From contig LRSR01004885.1 in NCBI GenBank assembly GCA_001579985.1, positions 57,267-121,266 of the forward strand: DNA of 64,000 nucleotides, in the 5' to 3' direction. The notes below the pieces were generated by a model. It did not search any database. It worked only from the letters and a program-made list of their open reading frames with translations, and was not told where the DNA came from. Source of the stretch: Hypsibius dujardini (Eukaryota > Tardigrada > Eutardigrada > Parachela > Hypsibiidae). The position numbers were made by a program, and so were the translations under genes. Shown here one piece after another: positions 45,999 through 57,809 of this stretch. The number at the start of each line of letters is the position of its first letter. Within the stretch, counting starts at the first letter, position 1.

Positions 45999-48590
45999 AT
46001 GTCCGACACGATAGAAGAGGAATTGGAAGAGGAAACAACCGAAGAGCACGAAGTCGAGGGTAAGTCATTGTGCCGCGCTGAAATCCTTATCTTCAATCAA
46101 TCAAGCAATGTTTTTGTATGGAAACTGAACAGCTGATCAAAATACCAATCAAGTAACAATGTTACGGCTCAAGCTCAGGGAACTTGTTTCCAGTACTGAT
46201 GTACATTTTTCGTCCTGTATTTTGGATTTGTAGAAGTCTACGAGGATACTGAGGAGCAAAATGAGGAAGAGGATGAGGAGGGAAATGAGGGGGAGACAGA
46301 AGAGCCCTATAGTAATTGCAAACGGAAGGCCTCTCCCAGTTCGAGCGGTCAAGCATCAACGAAAAAGGTTGCAGTCTCCCGCATCTCTCCCAGAAGTATG
46401 TCCTTCATCAGCAATTGATTCAGATTACCTTTATTTCGAAGGCTCACTGACTAATGTATGACGCGGCCGCCGGCCGAGCGCAGACCCATTGCTCTGCCGA
46501 GGTTCGCTTGGTTGATTTTTATTTATTTATTGACTAAGAGCAGGATCCCACTAGCGAAAGGCGCAGGTTCACCATTACAAACAACAAACGGATGGAGCAA
46601 AAGCTACCGTTTAAGACTTAAAACTGAGATGATTTCGTCCAGCCCTTGGGTCTGGGGGTTAGTATGAATAACTGCAAAAGCATACCCCACAATATTTCAC
46701 TGCTGATCTTCTAGCGTAAAAAATCAGTCGCTCTCTTTTCGCCAGTCCGATTAGTGATCCTTCCGCCGATGTCGGCGCTTAGTCCTTTTTATTCTTCACC
46801 CCAGGTGCCGAAGGTTTCGAAGGCCAGTGGTACGAACAATTACTCTCCTTCGATTTCGGCTTAGGTCCGGTGCTTGTTTCCTTCGGCTTCGACAGTTGAA
46901 CTAATGATGTAGGACATGGTCACTGTGTCGATCGATTGATTGATTGATTGGTATGTATGATTGATGTGACTGCTCTCCTCTCCTTGCATGGATCGATCGA
47001 TTGATCGATTAGTTGTTCAGGACTATTTGAACGAAACCACGAAACATGTTTTTCTTTTGTTATACCAACTATTATATTTATTTTTTTATATCATTTGTAC
47101 TACTAATAAGGCTGTAGTAGTAAAACGCATTTCAAGGGTAGCAAAGAAATTCTTTTTTAAACGCAAGATACGTGTCTTCCCCAAACACCTAGAACAGTAC
47201 GATATTTTAAAGCAATTATTCGATTGACCTAAAAACCATTATAAACTTGTGTTTTAAGTAAAGTGTAATCTGGACATAAAAAAGGGAACTTTGCGGCTTG
47301 ATTAAATTTAGAATATTGAAGCTCTCTCAGTGCTGTTCTTTTTGTGTAAAATAAACTTCCCGAAACTAATGCATGGTGCTTGATGTTGGTTATGTTTGAG
47401 AAGCGAGCAATGAGATTAGAGAGAAGATACAGTTCTTGGAATACTTTTAATACTATTCTCTTTCTCAGAATCACCAACGAAGACAGGCACAGTCGAAGCA
47501 GTTAGTTCGGAAGGAGTGTTCAAGACGGAGCTGATGAGCTACGTCATGATCGAAGTGCCTGCTGACGGTAAGGCTATGTATACTCACAACGAAACTTACC
47601 AAATGCTCTCCTACAAGTTGCAGGAACTTCGGTTTCACGGTCGTGTCGTTTGAATTATCAGGAAAACGCGGTTCGGAAAAGAGCATATACCTAGTCCCTA
47701 AAATGGTCGTCAAACCCAACCATACACTCGTCTCCGCTAACGATTTGCTTGCTGTTGGTGCGCCGGAAAATGAAAATGATGAGGTGGAGATGGTGGATGA
47801 AGCTCCAGAACCAACTGCTTCCAGAGGTAGGCACACTGTCCACTTTCGAGGCTAGCATGCATATTCAGACAGACAGACAGATAGACAAACAGTAACACTC
47901 TAACATCAGACTTGCGATAGACAGACAAATGACAGAGACAGATAGACACACAGACTGACAAACAAGCAAACAGACAGACAAGGACAGTCTCACGTACAGA
48001 CAGATAGACATGTTGTTAGAAGGATTGAGGAGAGATAGAGATCATCCCAAAATTTATAAGCAGACTTGAAGAAACTGCCTTTTCGTCCCGTTTCAGACGT
48101 GGATGCGCCTCTCATCACCGCCCTCTCGCACTTTAAAACACACCGCTCTGCCCTGATCCTCCCTCCCACTTGGAGCATGACCCTCTTTCCCACCTTTGTG
48201 GCTTTCATGCAGGCTATGCCCCATTCGGATCTCATCTCTCCTCTTACCGCCTGGTTCAGCAAATGTATCTGTCTGGGCACAGACATGAAGCCTATTCTCA
48301 AGATTCACGATGTGACCGTCAGCACGGCCCTCCTCCGTCCGCTGGAGCAGCCCTTCACCGAATCGGAGTTATACGAACTCCTCGAGGGCCTGACCAGTGC
48401 CGAGTACTGCCCCGGTCTGGGAATGAGCGACCGAGTAGTCGCCGCTGCTGTTCAGGGCGTGGTCATCCCTTTCAAGGCCGAGGGATGTGCTGTGCTGGTT
48501 GATCGTCGAGCGCTTCGTAGTCCGGCGCGTTGTCCGGCTTGTAGCCGGCTTCGACTGGAGGTTCTTCGTCAGTTGAATGCAGCAAAGTGA
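45999..48590 (+). CDS. Unrecognised 326-residue protein: acidic N-terminus, Cys-containing C-terminus
   Basis: Five exons: 45999-46059, 46234-46395, 47469-47567, 47662-47826, 48097-48590, each junction in phase 1 and the total open. The first 65 residues are dominated by Glu (EEELEEETTEEHEVE, EEQNEEEDEEGNEGETEE). They are followed by a basic CKRKASPSSSG segment that could be a nuclear localisation signal. The last 165 residues are well-structured in appearance (LITALSHFKTHRSALILPP, PLEQPFTESELYELLEGL) and end in VDRRALRSPARCPACSRLRL, a CPAC motif with flanking Arg. Similar Cys-x-x-Cys tails occur in transposase-related proteins, but I cannot assign a family. The fourth exon uses the acceptor at 47661; the tempting upstream ttgcag at about 47624 would bring in a stop. 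Confidence 0.68.
47865..48010 (+). repeat. CAGA array in the last intron of the acidic gene
   Basis: cagacagacagacagataga units just before the final exon. Confidence 0.9.
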
Positions 48591-49918
48591 AACCGTTTTT
48601 TTTCGACGACGTCTCACTTCGTTGTTGTATTTGTTGTTGTTTTTCTAACTTGCTTGAATTTCCAGTTATTCAGTAAACCATAGAATTCTCACAACTGGTT
48701 TTGGAATAATATTTTTCACTGTGCGAAAAGGGCTAGCAACATAGATTTGTAGTCACTTGAATGTACTATGCGATTTCTAAAACATTTAGATGCAAATGAT
48801 GTTTCAAGTAGTTTTGTTCAGATTAATTTAAAATTTGATATGAAATGCCTAAAAACAGGCATTTTATTTTATTATTTATTATTATTATTTTATTATTTTA
48901 AGTATTTTAACGTCGGCTTTGACCCAGGATTAATTTTTAATTTAATATACATTCATAATATACACTGTTACATTGTTCCATTACTTTTTAATTTAAAATA
49001 CTTTTTGGCTGAAGATTAATTTATAATTTAATTTAAATTCAGGATCTTGCTGAATATTTATTTTTTATGTAATTTAAGCGTTGTCTCTGGAACGGACATT
49101 AAAATATTAAAACAAATTTTTCAATTTTTGCGATTACAGTATCACAGAAACGCAGAGACACATGCGACAGAAATTTTGCACGATGTGGCAATTTTTATAC
49201 GATATTTTGATAAGCTGAAAATATAGGGTTTATTTAAATGATTTAAATAAACCAAAGCATTTTCAATTAATTTGTAATTCAATTTAATTTTTTGTTGGAA
49301 CAATGATTTTACCTTTGATTTAAAATCATATTTTTCGCAATTAAAATTTGTTATTTTATTTAAATTCAGAAGTGTGGTTTAAACAACGCTAGATACGAGG
49401 ATGGAATTATTAATATTACCTGGAACAAGAGATCGCTTGACCTACAGGGAGGTTAGCACACAATACGAGGTGGAAGTAGTGGACGGGATCACCCAGTTGC
49501 TCAGGCTTGAAGTGATTGGGAAAACGGTGTGTAATTCAACTTCACACGGTCGTATCTTACCTAATTCGTGATCTATTTCAAACAGCGCGACTGAAACATT
49601 TGTCTAGAATTAAGTGAAGAATTTTATGAAGTAAAGGAAGATCTAGTTGCCTGAGTGGCAACTAAGTTTGAGGGCAAAAAAAGCGCTTTACTAAATGAAA
49701 TCTGTCTCGTGATTTGAGTGTTGTCGTTACGTCGCTTGGAATCCACACTGGAAACTAGATCTCCACGTGTATTCGTCACTCAATTCCACTGCATATTTGT
49801 GTAATTTCGGTAATGATAGTGGTGTTTGTGCAACTGAAATTGAAATCGAAATCGAAATCGGTCACAGCACAAGGTGAACACGCAATCAATCAATCAACGC
49901 TTAGTCGGACGTACGAAA
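48591..49918. other. AT-rich intergenic region, no gene seen
   Basis: Strongly AT-rich from 48760 to 49380 with runs of ttatttatt. At 49431-49451 a 21-base segment is repeated in inverse orientation at 50323-50343. Confidence 0.4.
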
Positions 49919-50113
49919 TCACTGGGGAATTTCTGTCTTCCCTGGATCGTTCCCGTTCAGGCGCTTTGAGTCCTTCACCAGGTTGTACCATTGCAGAAAA
50001 AGTTCATCCTTCGTTTTGAGAGATTCGGCGCCAGGAATTGAGATGAATTCGCGAGTAGATTCAAACAAACGAACATTCGGAATTTTGTTTCCAGCAGTAT
50101 CGAGTACACGCCA
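49919..50113 (-). CDS. Possible terminal exon of an unrecognised gene
   Basis: After an acceptor (ctatttccag) at 50114, the frame stays open for 64 codons, from WRVLDTAGNKIPNVRLFEST through DELFLQWYNLVKD to the stop at 49919. The composition is protein-like and the acceptor is good. No partner exon was found: the nearest upstream minus-strand frame (50461-50252) ends in a stop without a clear donor. Alternatively, the ORF starts at the ATG at 50182. Family not recognised. Confidence 0.35.
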   Translation of the reverse strand, partial: WRVLDTAGNKIPNVRLFESTREFISIPGAESLKTKDELFLQWYNLVKDSKRLNGNDPGKTEIPQ

Positions 50114-50564
50114 CTGGAAATAGACAAAAAGTGAACTGGGACTGATTGTTTCCAATTGGAAGCGTCGAATTTTTCTCTTCATTTTTCGTCAATTGGGTAA
50201 GGCACTCAGAGCACCCTTTGCGAAAGAAAACGAGTTCATCTCACAACTTCATTAATATGCACCGTAAAACCACATGTCAAATCGGCGAGAAAGCCTGTCC
50301 ACTAAATTGATCACGTGGTAAGCTCCCTGTAGGTCAAGCGATCCCTTGCCTTGAACAAAGCAATTAAACCGAGTAATAAACAAATACGCACGCTGCGTAG
50401 CGCGTACTGCTTTTATTCCGTAGCGAATTTCTATAAGCCCAACAAAACAAAACAATTCCACGATGGGATAAAAAAATCCAGCAGTTAAGGGGTAAACTTT
50501 GGCCCTGTTTGATAAGGAACTATATGGACGCTGATGTATCGCAATTCATTGTGTATCATCAACA

Positions 50565-51049
50565 TCAAAAATGTCCTCGAGAGTCGATATACCGTACGGC
50601 CAGGTCGTAAGGCGGTGGAGGACTCTCCATCAGGTCCGGTCGTGACAACACCGTTTCCAGGCTCGTACTCGGGGAGGCCCCTGATGACGATGATGATGAT
50701 GTTGACGGGGAGAGATAATGGTCAGACGGAAGTAATGATGCGGGCGCGGAAGCCCGCCGGAGAGATCCGAGACCCGGATAAATACTGTACACTTTGGCGT
50801 ATTTGCTCTTCAACGCTTCGTCATAGCCAGGCGGGAGGTTTGCGTCGTCGGACTCGAACACCAAATTTGTTCGACCCTGTCAGAAGCCATAAGTTGAATA
50901 TCGTTCTGCTGATGGATAGACAGACATACAGACGAGCAGAGAGATAAACAGATATATAGGCAAACGGAAATGCAGACGGACGGACAGACAGACAGACAGA
51001 CAAACAGACAAACAGACAAACAGACAAACAGACAGACAGACAGACAGAC

Positions 51050-51081
<32 letters not shown>

Positions 51082-51825
51082 AACAAACAGACAGACAGAC
51101 ATTCAGAGATAGGCACAGTGAAGTACACAGACACATACCTGCCAAGCAAGCAGATAAACAAACAAGTAAAAAAAGGGCCATACACACAGACAAGTAAACA
51201 AGCAGGTACTCAGGCAGACACAAAGACGGACAGACTCTGCAGAGAGACAAGTAAATAGAAAGACACAGGCAAATACTCAGGCATGCAGACAGACAGACAC
51301 TCAACGACAGGCAAGGAAAAGTGACTTACTGAAAGTCCTCTCTCCGGAATAGGAGGCGCGGGGTCTTCGCCTGACTCGACGCTAATGGAACTTTCAACAT
51401 CACCGCACAAGTTAGCCAAACTGGCGCGTCCTCGGGTACCTCCTTCTGACGAGTTGACTTGCGTTTGATGACTGATATCGCGGGTCTTCCGGTGTTTCCG
51501 CTTGCAGAGAATACACAGGCATGTGAAGAGGAGAAGGGCCACTGTGAATAGAAGACTGAAAAGCAAGACAAACATAAAGACATTGAACATCTTTTCAATC
51601 TCTGTGTCTGTGCCTCAACTAGACCCGAAACTTTACGAGAACATCGCACACAACTTTTTTCCCGCAGTTGCAACAGCAAGGAAGGCGCCTCATTAAAACT
51701 GATCTCTTTTCCTTGTCTGCTGCAAGTCACTTGATGAGAGGTCTTTCACCTGTACGTGCCTATGATCATGAGCAGCCTTAACTTAGAGGCCTCGTTATTC
51801 GCTTTCACCGTTGACGCATCATCTC
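50565..51825 (-). CDS. Single-pass membrane protein with LPPGYDEAL and PPPPY motifs (N-terminus unresolved)
   Basis: Three exons join in phase: 51825-51750, 51555-51330, 50876-50565 (stop TGA). Near the start, LRLLMIIGTYSLLFTVALLL plus FTCLCILC makes one transmembrane segment, built across the first junction and followed by a basic stop-transfer (KRKHRKTRD). The tail holds LPPGYDEAL, which resembles the LPSYDEAL-type sorting motif of Commissureless and Nedd4-adaptor proteins, and near the C-terminus SPPPPYDLAV, a PPxY motif that would bind WW domains of NEDD4-family ligases. The N-terminal exon is not fixed. A short exon at 52667-52599 (MNSPDTQDLFQDVL..., then a GTAAGT donor) is a candidate, but its phase does not match the next exon directly. 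Inferred role: endosomal or ubiquitin-ligase adaptor. Confidence 0.65.
50925..51300. repeat. Long CAGA array in intron of the PY-motif gene
   Basis: More than 350 bases of gacagacagacaaacagaca units, the longest array in the window. Antisense reading gives a Cys/Leu/Val repeat ORF of 164 codons that is not a gene. Confidence 0.95.
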
Positions 51826-53400
51826 CTTAAACTTAAAAGAAATAAAAATGGTCACCAAATTTGTTTAGCTTCACGGTCAGCTGGTTGCCTTGCCATATCC
51901 GAGTACGAGACACAGACACACAGGCGCATTTAATGGGTAGTGCTTAAAAACATTGCATCAAAAGATGAATGCAAACCAGGAAGTTGATAGTACACAAATG
52001 TGTGTACGACCCAATGGCTGAGCAAACATTAGACCACTTGTCCGTTTTGTATGGAGAGGTATAATTTTTTACACCGGCTCTGAAGTGTCTATCTGTGGAA
52101 AGAGACGTAAAAAATGACTGCTGTTGTTGGTATTGGTAATGACCTAAATCTCACGCGCGTGCAGGAAACAAACCTTACTATGGTATCATGGTATAATGAA
52201 TGCCTAATGTATAGGCGAGAAACTTATTTATGTCCTGCTATCCACGTGGAATTAAATTTCTTCTTCTTCTTAATATTATTAGAAATAGAATTATGTTGTA
52301 TAATTATATAACGCAGTACAATGATACTCTGTAGCAGACAAAAAAAACCCAACGATGGGTACTGGAATTTTTACCACGATTTTCAATTTTTGTGCTCAAC
52401 AGACATCTGCTTAACAAGATTGTTGCTTTGCCGGTCTTTTGATTCGAATCGGGAAATTCCATTTTTTTATAAGTCGACTAATCGAAAAATTAGGATAGAT
52501 ATAGTATGATATAGTATATTTTATGATATAGCGATATAAATGATAAACAGATATAATATGCGTTATGATTGCAATTCCTATAAAATATCAGTTATACTTA
52601 CAGAGCCAAGGGACCGATGTAGTCTCTCAAGTACATCTTGGAAGAGGTCTTGCGTGTCCGGAGAATTCATACATCACTAATAAGCTCTCCAGGGAGTCAG
52701 GCCATTTATCCACGAAGTCGATTTATGTGTTTTAGACAGCTTATCGCATAATTTACGTAATTTACAGTGGCGAAATGTGTACTTCCGGTCCATACCTTGA
52801 ACCCCGGCAAAGAAAATAGAGAGACCTAACTTAGAAATTTGGATGATTAACATCGACACCTCTTCTCTTTTCCACCTGCCAAAGATATTCGCAAAAATGT
52901 GGGCCACTGGAGTATGATGACACTTATTCTGAGAGCCGCGGTGGTGGTGGTAGTGTTACCCAATCTATGGAGTGATCGACGGCGCGGAGGGACAAGAGTC
53001 AAGACCCATAAAAAATATACCGCTGAATTGCCGGTTTCGATTGCGTGCCGGTTAACTACACGTAGGCAGGCACAGACCTCATTTCCATGTTTGCCTATCA
53101 TCCATCCGTGGACGGGGTTGCCGGCCTGGGCTGCCCTATATATCAGTGTACGGTAATATGGTAAGGTGTGTAACTAAGGTGCGCTACCACCTCTACCATA
53201 CCACACTGTCCCACGGGCTGCCAAATCTCGTAACGGTGGGTGCCGTCAAGTACACCATTCACACCGTGTGTAAATTTGCCATTTCCCAATACATAATCAG
53301 GCGTCATAGTGACCATAGTCTATTTGACGAGCTATTGCATGCTTGGCAATTTGAAATGGAACCGCTGAAAACTCGTGTAATCAGGAATGTCTAAAGACAA
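51826..53400. other. Upstream region with unassigned ORFs
   Basis: Includes the candidate first exon at 52599-52667 (minus) and the + strand open stretches 52899-53156 and 53146-53394, which I cannot assign to a family. The rest is AT-rich non-coding sequence. Confidence 0.3.
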
Positions 53401-53464
53401 CCCAGACTAGAGCACGACAGACATCATAAACTGAAGCCGCCAGCCAGACCGGTAGACAGGTAGG

Positions 53465-53506
<42 letters not shown>

Positions 53507-55521
53507 ACGAAGTTAACCACACAGTAGTCTATTAGGTTTTTATGCGAGTGTTCCACAATGTACGAGTAGTGAGGCCAAGGACCATGAACCAGGTCCATGA
53601 CGCTGCCTCAACGTAGCAGGCTATAAAAGAAAGAAATCGATATTTGGCGGCGAACCAGGGCCTGTCAATAAAATTCGATCCCGGTTATTAATTTTGCCTT
53701 TCAGCTGTTGCTGCGGTGTCCACGACCGGCCTAGGCCTACTCCAAATTCTACTTCAATCGAACAAAAGCGCACCTGCAGGGATGGGACAGTAGTAACTCG
53801 AGAGGGTACCGCACACCTGGCGAACCACTGACACAGTTTCTTTCTCCTCTTTATTTGCTGTCTCCGGCTCCTGTCCTCCTTAAACTACGGCGCGAGTTAA
53901 CTAAGTTCTGCAACTTCATGCAAACTTATTGTCTAGGCACAAAAAATCTTAAAACAAAAAAGGCGAACTCAAAATTAGAAGGCAAGCTTTTTGCATTGAT
54001 GTGCTGCACGTGAACACTCAGTCTTACAGTTCGTCGGATGATTTTTTCCCCTCAAAGTTAATCGTTAATCAGCAATTTTACTCCTCTTGTGTTCTGTATG
54101 ACAAAGAAGTATTCCCTTAATTTGGCGGGTACATAGAGCTAAACGAGAGATTGCATTTTCGGTAAACCCTACAACAAGAATTATTTCCTGACAAGACTGA
54201 CCAGCTATAGTCTTGTAGTGATGGTCCTACAATCTCTCAGACCGGGATCGGAAACGGATTACCGGATAAAGTGCCTCAATTAGGGTCGAATTATATTATA
54301 TAACGGTACTTTTGAGCGTTCGGAAAACAAGAGAACAATGACTCCTAGTTTAATAACAACTACAAAAAAACGACGGAGTACTTACATCTTATGTATAGGA
54401 AAAATTAAACGATTTTCAATTATACATACCAGTAGAAAATGACCATCCCGATCCAAATCGGATCCATTTAGCCTTTGCAAAGTCCACGCGTTATTCGATC
54501 TCCGGCAGGGTAATAATATAATTATTTCTCTATCCGAGACCTGACAGACGACGGAAAGGCTGCAAATTGTAGTGTTCAAACTATTACTGTCAACGCCTAC
54601 TGCAACAACACCAAGGTGTCCGGCCGGAAACTGCAGGCGCAGGATAAACATAATTAGCGTTACTGTTTCGGGGCTCGGATGTACACATATTGCATTGGAG
54701 GCGACTGCTGTAATCCCCAAAAAGAGTCGTCCCTTTTCACTTTGCGGTAGAGCTAATTACAAAATCGGCTTGCGTGCTGCGTGTGCCAGTCTTGACATGC
54801 AAATTACGGGAAACCCGTCAACAACGCGTCACATAAACGAGTAGACCAGTAGTTGAGCGTGATCACAGCAATATATGCTGCAACCGCGCGTGGCTTAAAA
54901 GTATACAGTACTATCTGTATATACGAGTACGTGAAGCAAATTAAAAACGCTACAGTTATACACGCGCTTTTCCTTGTTCGATACGCAACTCCCAAAAACG
55001 ATGTCTGCAACGCACATACTCTCGCGAAATATGGGTCGCGGTATGTACAACGTAGCGACGCGCGCTCTCGCTCTTCTGCGTGTCCTCGTATAGTGATGCT
55101 CCAGATTTCAATAAAAATGTTTAATATTCATGTCACAACACACTCCTTGCCGTAAGGTGAATAAGTGTCTCTCTATAGCACTGCGCGAGAGATAAACTGT
55201 CAAGTGGAGCACATACCTCTTACTTACCCAGAGGGATCAATACTGGCGTGCCATGCAAATTGGCGGCACGTAGGGATAACTGACTTTTTGTAGTTAGTAT
55301 AGTACGACGGTAATGTGTCTGTTTTCTTCTTATCTAACTATACAGTATGCTCTGTTTATATTGCCGGATGTGATGCAATGGCAATGCATGTATATTATTC
55401 GTGCAGTTGCATCTTGAGTGGACGGGAATAGCAGTTATACATATAATATACGAGGGCTTCTAAATAAGTAATTTCACTTGCATTTTCACGCATTGAAAGT
55501 AATTAGGCCCTGTTTCTAGTA
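53401..55521. other. Intergenic, no firm gene
   Basis: Contains a (CAGA)n array at about 53455-53508. ORFs at 54382-54720 (minus) and 54853-55155 (plus) have no recognised motif. No exon structure found. Confidence 0.35.
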
Positions 55522-56135
55522 CTGTAGAGTCCCGACCCATCCGTGGCACCTACGTCATCACACAGTAAAAAGCGACCATTTTGATTGATTGCAAAAATGT
55601 GCGAACCACAAGACCGCACATGTCGATTGATTGATTGCGTAAGCAATTCACAGTTGCAGTTTTCATCCTTCCTTCCTGCAGTCGATTGATTGATTCATCT
55701 CGTTTTTTTGCGTTTTCTTTAAATATTTTTTTAAAAAAATGGGCCGTCGTAATCGCTACACCGAAGAAGACAGAAAAAGGACCCTTGATCGCTTCCGCCG
55801 TTCAAATTTGTCCCAAAGAAAATTTGCCAGCCAGGATGGATCAAATCAGCGGTGAAATCGGCGATGAAGTGGTCGGTGATGACGAAAATTAAGACTTTTT
55901 AGAAATGAGCTGTTTTGCCGAGGAAGAGTTTGGTGAAGGATCTGGTGATGGTGAAGAGATGGAGTCAGATTTGTAAATGTAATAAATATTGATATAGCTC
56001 CGAAATTTTCGGTCAGCAATTAGGGGAGAAACAAGCGCTTGATTGATCGATTGAAGCGTAACAGTTGTTTTGGCCCACCGGGTCTGATTTACTAGGGGGT
56101 CCAAAAAGTGCCACGGATGGGTCGGGACTCTACAG
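55522..56135. mobile_element. Pogo/Tigger-like DNA transposon, internally deleted
   Basis: 614 bp with perfect 28-bp terminal inverted repeats (55522-55549 and 56108-56135; starts CTGTAGAGTCCCGACCCATC) flanked by TA on both sides, the target duplication of the Tc1/mariner/pogo superfamily. Inside are a short ORF with a helix-turn-helix-like start (55739-55855) and, in another frame, an acidic segment (55893-55976) like the tail of pogo-type transposases. The DDE catalytic core is absent, so the copy is non-autonomous. Confidence 0.85.
55739..55855 (+). pseudogene. N-terminal fragment of a transposase (HTH-like)
   Basis: 38 codons from ATG 55739 to TGA 55855. The product contains YTEEDRKRTLDRFRRSNLSQ followed by RKFAS. 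This matches the pattern of an N-terminal helix-turn-helix (basic helix, then S-L-S-Q-R-K-F-A) found in psq/CENP-B-type transposases. The frame is lost before any catalytic domain. Confidence 0.6.
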
Positions 56136-57790
56136 TAGCTCCACCTCAGTTGAGTAAGGGAAAAATAATGAATCAAGTAGGTCAGCTCAGTGAAAAATAA
56201 ATAAATCGACTCGGGGAAGACACACAGCAGATGCCCTGTCAACATTCTGTCTGCAATCTTATTCTCCTCCCAACTTTTTTGATTTCGAACTGACATGAAA
56301 TTTGAAACAGCCGAAATTACCTTAAACCTACATCATACCTCATACCTTTTGAAAATATAAAAAAGCAAATTTCGGAGACAACAGTCGCAGCACGGGTCAA
56401 AGTTGAATCCCCTGTCCGGGAAAACAACTTTTCTCTGTTCAATTTTAGGGTCTAAAACTCAAATTCATCTGCTCATTTCTCCCTGTCGTAAAGCTGCATT
56501 TCCCAAAAACTGCAATAAAATTGAAGCGAATTTATTGGGCTTTTATCGCCAATGGGGAAATCATTCAAAGTTTTGCGAGCAGAACCGCAAGTTCAAATCG
56601 TTTGGCGATGCCTGCGATTAATCACGCGAGCAAGCATCGTGGCAAACTTCGCCCCGCTACAGTCTCCCAAATCAGATAGCCAAACAAACAGGACTTATGT
56701 TTTGAAAATTCTGATCACCAGTGATTCCATTGAAATGAAAGCCACTGAAAGTGTGGAAATAGGTAAAAAGTTTCGCACTAGGAACCCCGGCGGCTGAATT
56801 CAGGTCTCTCTGTCGCGCCAGCGATCTAATAAACTTTCATATTTCAATTCCTCCCTAAAATCCGTTTGCTGTTTGGCGAACGAAAGTTAACTACATACCC
56901 TATCTGAGCATGTGATGGGTGAGGACACAAATCAACGAAGGCCAGCACGGCATTCCATGTTTACGAAGCTACACACGGTGGGAGAACTTCTTTTGGAGAT
57001 CGGATCTTCCAACAAAAAACTTCCTCTTCATACATTAAGTAATTCCAATTACACAGCACCGCCGAAACCCATCACCTCCCTTAAGTGTTTGATGTTGTCA
57101 GACAATAAATTTTTAGGGTGGAAGACCATTAAAAATCTCAAAGATGGTCGTAACAGAGCAAAAAACACATTTACATGTGCAACAGCTCATTGCGTGACTC
57201 AGCTACTGAAAGTGGCCTGCGTCCGCTCGCCCCTCTTACCTTGCTCCATTCTCGCGTTGACCTAGATTTTTTATTTCCAAGTTAGCAGTCGCCCCCCTAC
57301 ATTTTTCCATTAGCAGAATGTTTTTATCTCCTCTCATCTTGTGTAAAAAAACCAAGTGACATTACATATTTAGGAGCCCTCGTACACTCCGGCCACACGA
57401 AAGGCTGTTTCGTTAGTATAAGCAAACGTGTCTCCCACCGAAAAGATAACGAAGCCTAAAATATAAGTAGCAAACAATTTTTGCAATTATCATTTATTCG
57501 AAAACATTTTATCACATAAAAAACAGTTAAATCAGTCCTGCAACTGAATGACCTTGAAAGGCTGTCCATCTGCTTTTCACGATCCGGCCCGTGCATTTGA
57601 CAAACAAAATGGGATCGATTGTATTACTGGCTAGTTCCGCCTTACTGGTTAGTAGCCTTTGTCCTTGAAGAGGGTCTTGCGTTTTCTCCCTATTGGACTG
57701 TATTCTGCCAGTGTTAAGTCCCGGCATTGGGTAAGACATATTTTAATGAAGTTGGAATAGAAAGGACAGATATGGTCGCCCCGCTTTTTC
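56136..57790. other. Decayed or unassigned sequence
   Basis: Several overlapping + strand frames (56403-56621, 56552-56797, 56912-57265) have protein-like composition but are broken by stops and match nothing I recognise. Confidence 0.3.
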
Positions 57791-57809
57791 CCAGATCCCA
57801 AATCGAGTC

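Noticed and set aside
47624-47661. Alternative upstream acceptor for exon 4 of the acidic gene
   Set aside because: Using ttgcag at about 47624 gives an in-frame TAG shortly after; the acceptor at 47661 keeps the frame open.
50810-51304. 164-codon minus-strand ORF of Cys/Leu/Val/Ser repeats
   Set aside because: It is the translation of a CAGA/GTCT tetranucleotide array in an intron; all three frames are open because the repeat lacks stops.
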